Below are positions 14,250-15,504 of a DNA stretch of 15,504 bases, in pieces. Made by a program: the position numbers and the translations under genes. Source of the stretch: UBA6183 sp034676125. GTDB lineage: Bacteria; Bacteroidota; Bacteroidia; UKL13-3. The notes beneath the pieces are model-generated. The model had not been told where the DNA came from and ran no database searches. It worked only from the letters and a program-made list of their open reading frames with translations. How positions within the stretch are numbered: the first letter of the stretch is position 1; the number at the start of each line of letters is the position of its first letter. The stretch spans positions 1 to 15,504 of the forward strand of contig JAUCCO010000081.1 in assembly GCA_034676125.1 (NCBI GenBank), read 5' to 3'.

Positions 14250-15504
14250 CTAAAACTTAAAGTTATACGTAACAGATGGTACAAAAGTAAATAAATAGGT
14301 TTTTACCGCTTCGTTTTTACCCGTATCAGGATTGGTTCTAAACGCAATGCTATAAGGGTTTTTTCTGCCATATGCGTTATAAACAGAAAACACCCAACTG
14401 CCTTCAAACTTGCGTTTACTAAATACCCAAAGTGGCTTGGCTTCTGTTTTCTTTTGATATAATGTTAAAGATAAATCCATGCGATGATATGAAGGAACTC
14501 TAGCACTATTTCGGCCTCCGTATTCTATTTGGCGCTTGCCTTCAAATTCAAAATAAGCAACTGCAGGAGTATAAGTATCGCCTGTGGCATAAATAAAATT
14601 AGTTGATATACTTAACCGCTTTGTAAACTCGTGGCTAATTACAAAAGTTAAATAATTTCTTCTATCAAACCTAAAATTATACCACTCATTATTGTTTACT
14701 CCTTCAACTTTTCTTTCAGATTTTGATAAGGTATAACTAATCCAACCTGTAGTTCGTCCACGCTGTTTACGAACTAAAAACTCAACCCCATAAGCCCTAC
14801 CAATACCTAATAATACTTGTGATTCTATTGCTTCATTAAACTGCACATCTGCATCATCTTTAAGCTCTACAGTGTTACTCATGGCCTTATAATACACTTC
14901 AACAGATGCTTCAATTACATTTTCGTTAAAGTTTTTAAAATAACCAATAGCTACTTGATCGGCCATTTGTGGTTTTATGTATTTGTCTGTTGGTGTCCAA
15001 AACTCAGCTCCAATACTTGCATTGGTTGTTTGTATTAAATGCATATATTGAAACATACGATTGTATGAAGCCTTTAATGAACTATTTGAATTAAGCATAT
15101 ATGTAATTGCAAAGCGAGGCTCAAAACCAAAATTGGTATTATAAATTTTATTCCAATCGTGGTTTGCGGTATCTATTATTGGTGATGTATTAACAAAGCC
15201 ATTATCTATATAAGTAGGCTTACCACCTGCATATATTAGCTCTCTTCCTTTACCAATATTTTGAAAAATTGATAGTCTGATTCCATATTCGGTAGATATA
15301 CGGCTATTAATTTTTAAAGAATGACTAGCGTATATTCCATAATCTAAAGCACGTTTAGCTGGTAAAACATCTTTTAGGATTATTGATTCTGGAGTAATTG
15401 GATTTACCTCGCCAGGTGAGTAGGTATGATGCGTTGCTGCAAAACCAAACTTAATACTATTTTTAGGATTAGCATAGTAAGTAAAATCTTGTTTAACGCC
15501 CAAG
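14250..15504 (-). CDS. TonB-dependent receptor, C-terminal part (partial)
   Basis: This is the C-terminal portion, about 418 residues, of an outer-membrane TonB-dependent receptor. The gene continues beyond the right edge; the apparent start near 15503 is an internal TTG. The sequence is a series of amphipathic beta strands with barrel hallmarks. Examples are YGIYASHSLKINSRISTEYGIRLSIF, SSLKASYNRMFQYMHLIQ and YFKNFNENVIEASVEVYYKAM, and the C-terminal strand ends in a terminal phenylalanine (VPSVTYNFKF) for BAM recognition. The plug domain, TonB box and any N-terminal carboxypeptidase-like domain lie outside the window. It is followed at 8 bases by the DUF4249 lipoprotein, its usual partner. 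It imports an unidentified ligand, using TonB energy. Confidence 0.9.
   Translation of the reverse strand, partial: LGVKQDFTYYANPKNSIKFGFAATHHTYSPGEVNPITPESIILKDVLPAKRALDYGIYASHSLKINSRISTEYGIRLSIFQNIGKGRELIYAGGKPTYIDNGFVNTSPIIDTANHDWNKIYNTNFGFEPRFAITYMLNSNSSLKASYNRMFQYMHLIQTTNASIGAEFWTPTDKYIKPQMADQVAIGYFKNFNENVIEASVEVYYKAMSNTVELKDDADVQFNEAIESQVLLGIGRAYGVEFLVRKQRGRTTGWISYTLSKSERKVEGVNNNEWYNFRFDRRNYLTFVISHEFTKRLSISTNFIYATGDTYTPAVAYFEFEGKRQIEYGGRNSARVPSYHRMDLSLTLYQKKTEAKPLWVFSKRKFEGSWVFSVYNAYGRKNPYSIAFRTNPDTGKNEAVKTYLFTFVPSVTYNFKF

Overview
The window looks like chromosomal DNA of a member of the Bacteroidota, probably in the Sphingobacteriia/Chitinophagia range. The DNA is AT-rich with weak or absent Shine-Dalgarno sequences. 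One promoter-like TAnnTTTG box lies directly before gltX. There is a TonB-dependent receptor paired with a DUF4249 lipoprotein, and several short-signal lipoproteins. The species cannot be named from sequence alone. Most genes are ordinary housekeeping, sensory or envelope genes.

Left part (1-5958): a sigma-54-activating response regulator reads rightward. Convergent to it is a leftward group: a helical lipoprotein, a low-affinity iron permease family protein, a soluble multi-PAS histidine kinase and a 56-residue DUF1328 membrane peptide. This group ends at a clear hairpin terminator at 1842-1869. The mix of signalling proteins and small envelope proteins suggests a stress or envelope-adaptation cluster, but that is inference. 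The gap 1443-1896 holds no convincing gene but has overlapping inverted repeats.

Middle (5959-11272): a solitary urocanate hydratase gene (hutU) with its own strong terminator. Upstream of it sits a GC-rich element that can fold into a three-arm shape. Next comes a compact leftward operon: gltX, a small unknown lipoprotein, a stand-alone cobalamin-binding subunit and an enoyl-CoA hydratase. It starts from a probable promoter at 11265-11272 and ends at a hairpin at 7876-7909. The hutU and crotonase terminators share the stem sequence AGAGGCTAT.

Right part (11273-15504): a 540-base intergenic region leads into a DUF4143-type ATPase. Just before its start codon are four copies of a 32-base unit, arranged as two exact tandem pairs, plus two inverted partial copies. 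This is the most unusual structure in the window and may be an operator or recognition array for the ATPase, which has a winged-helix segment and a nuclease-like C-terminus. A periplasmic SnoaL/NTF2-like protein follows 2 bases later. Convergent to it, 3 bases away, is a DUF4249 lipoprotein that follows the C-terminal part of a TonB-dependent receptor running off the right edge.
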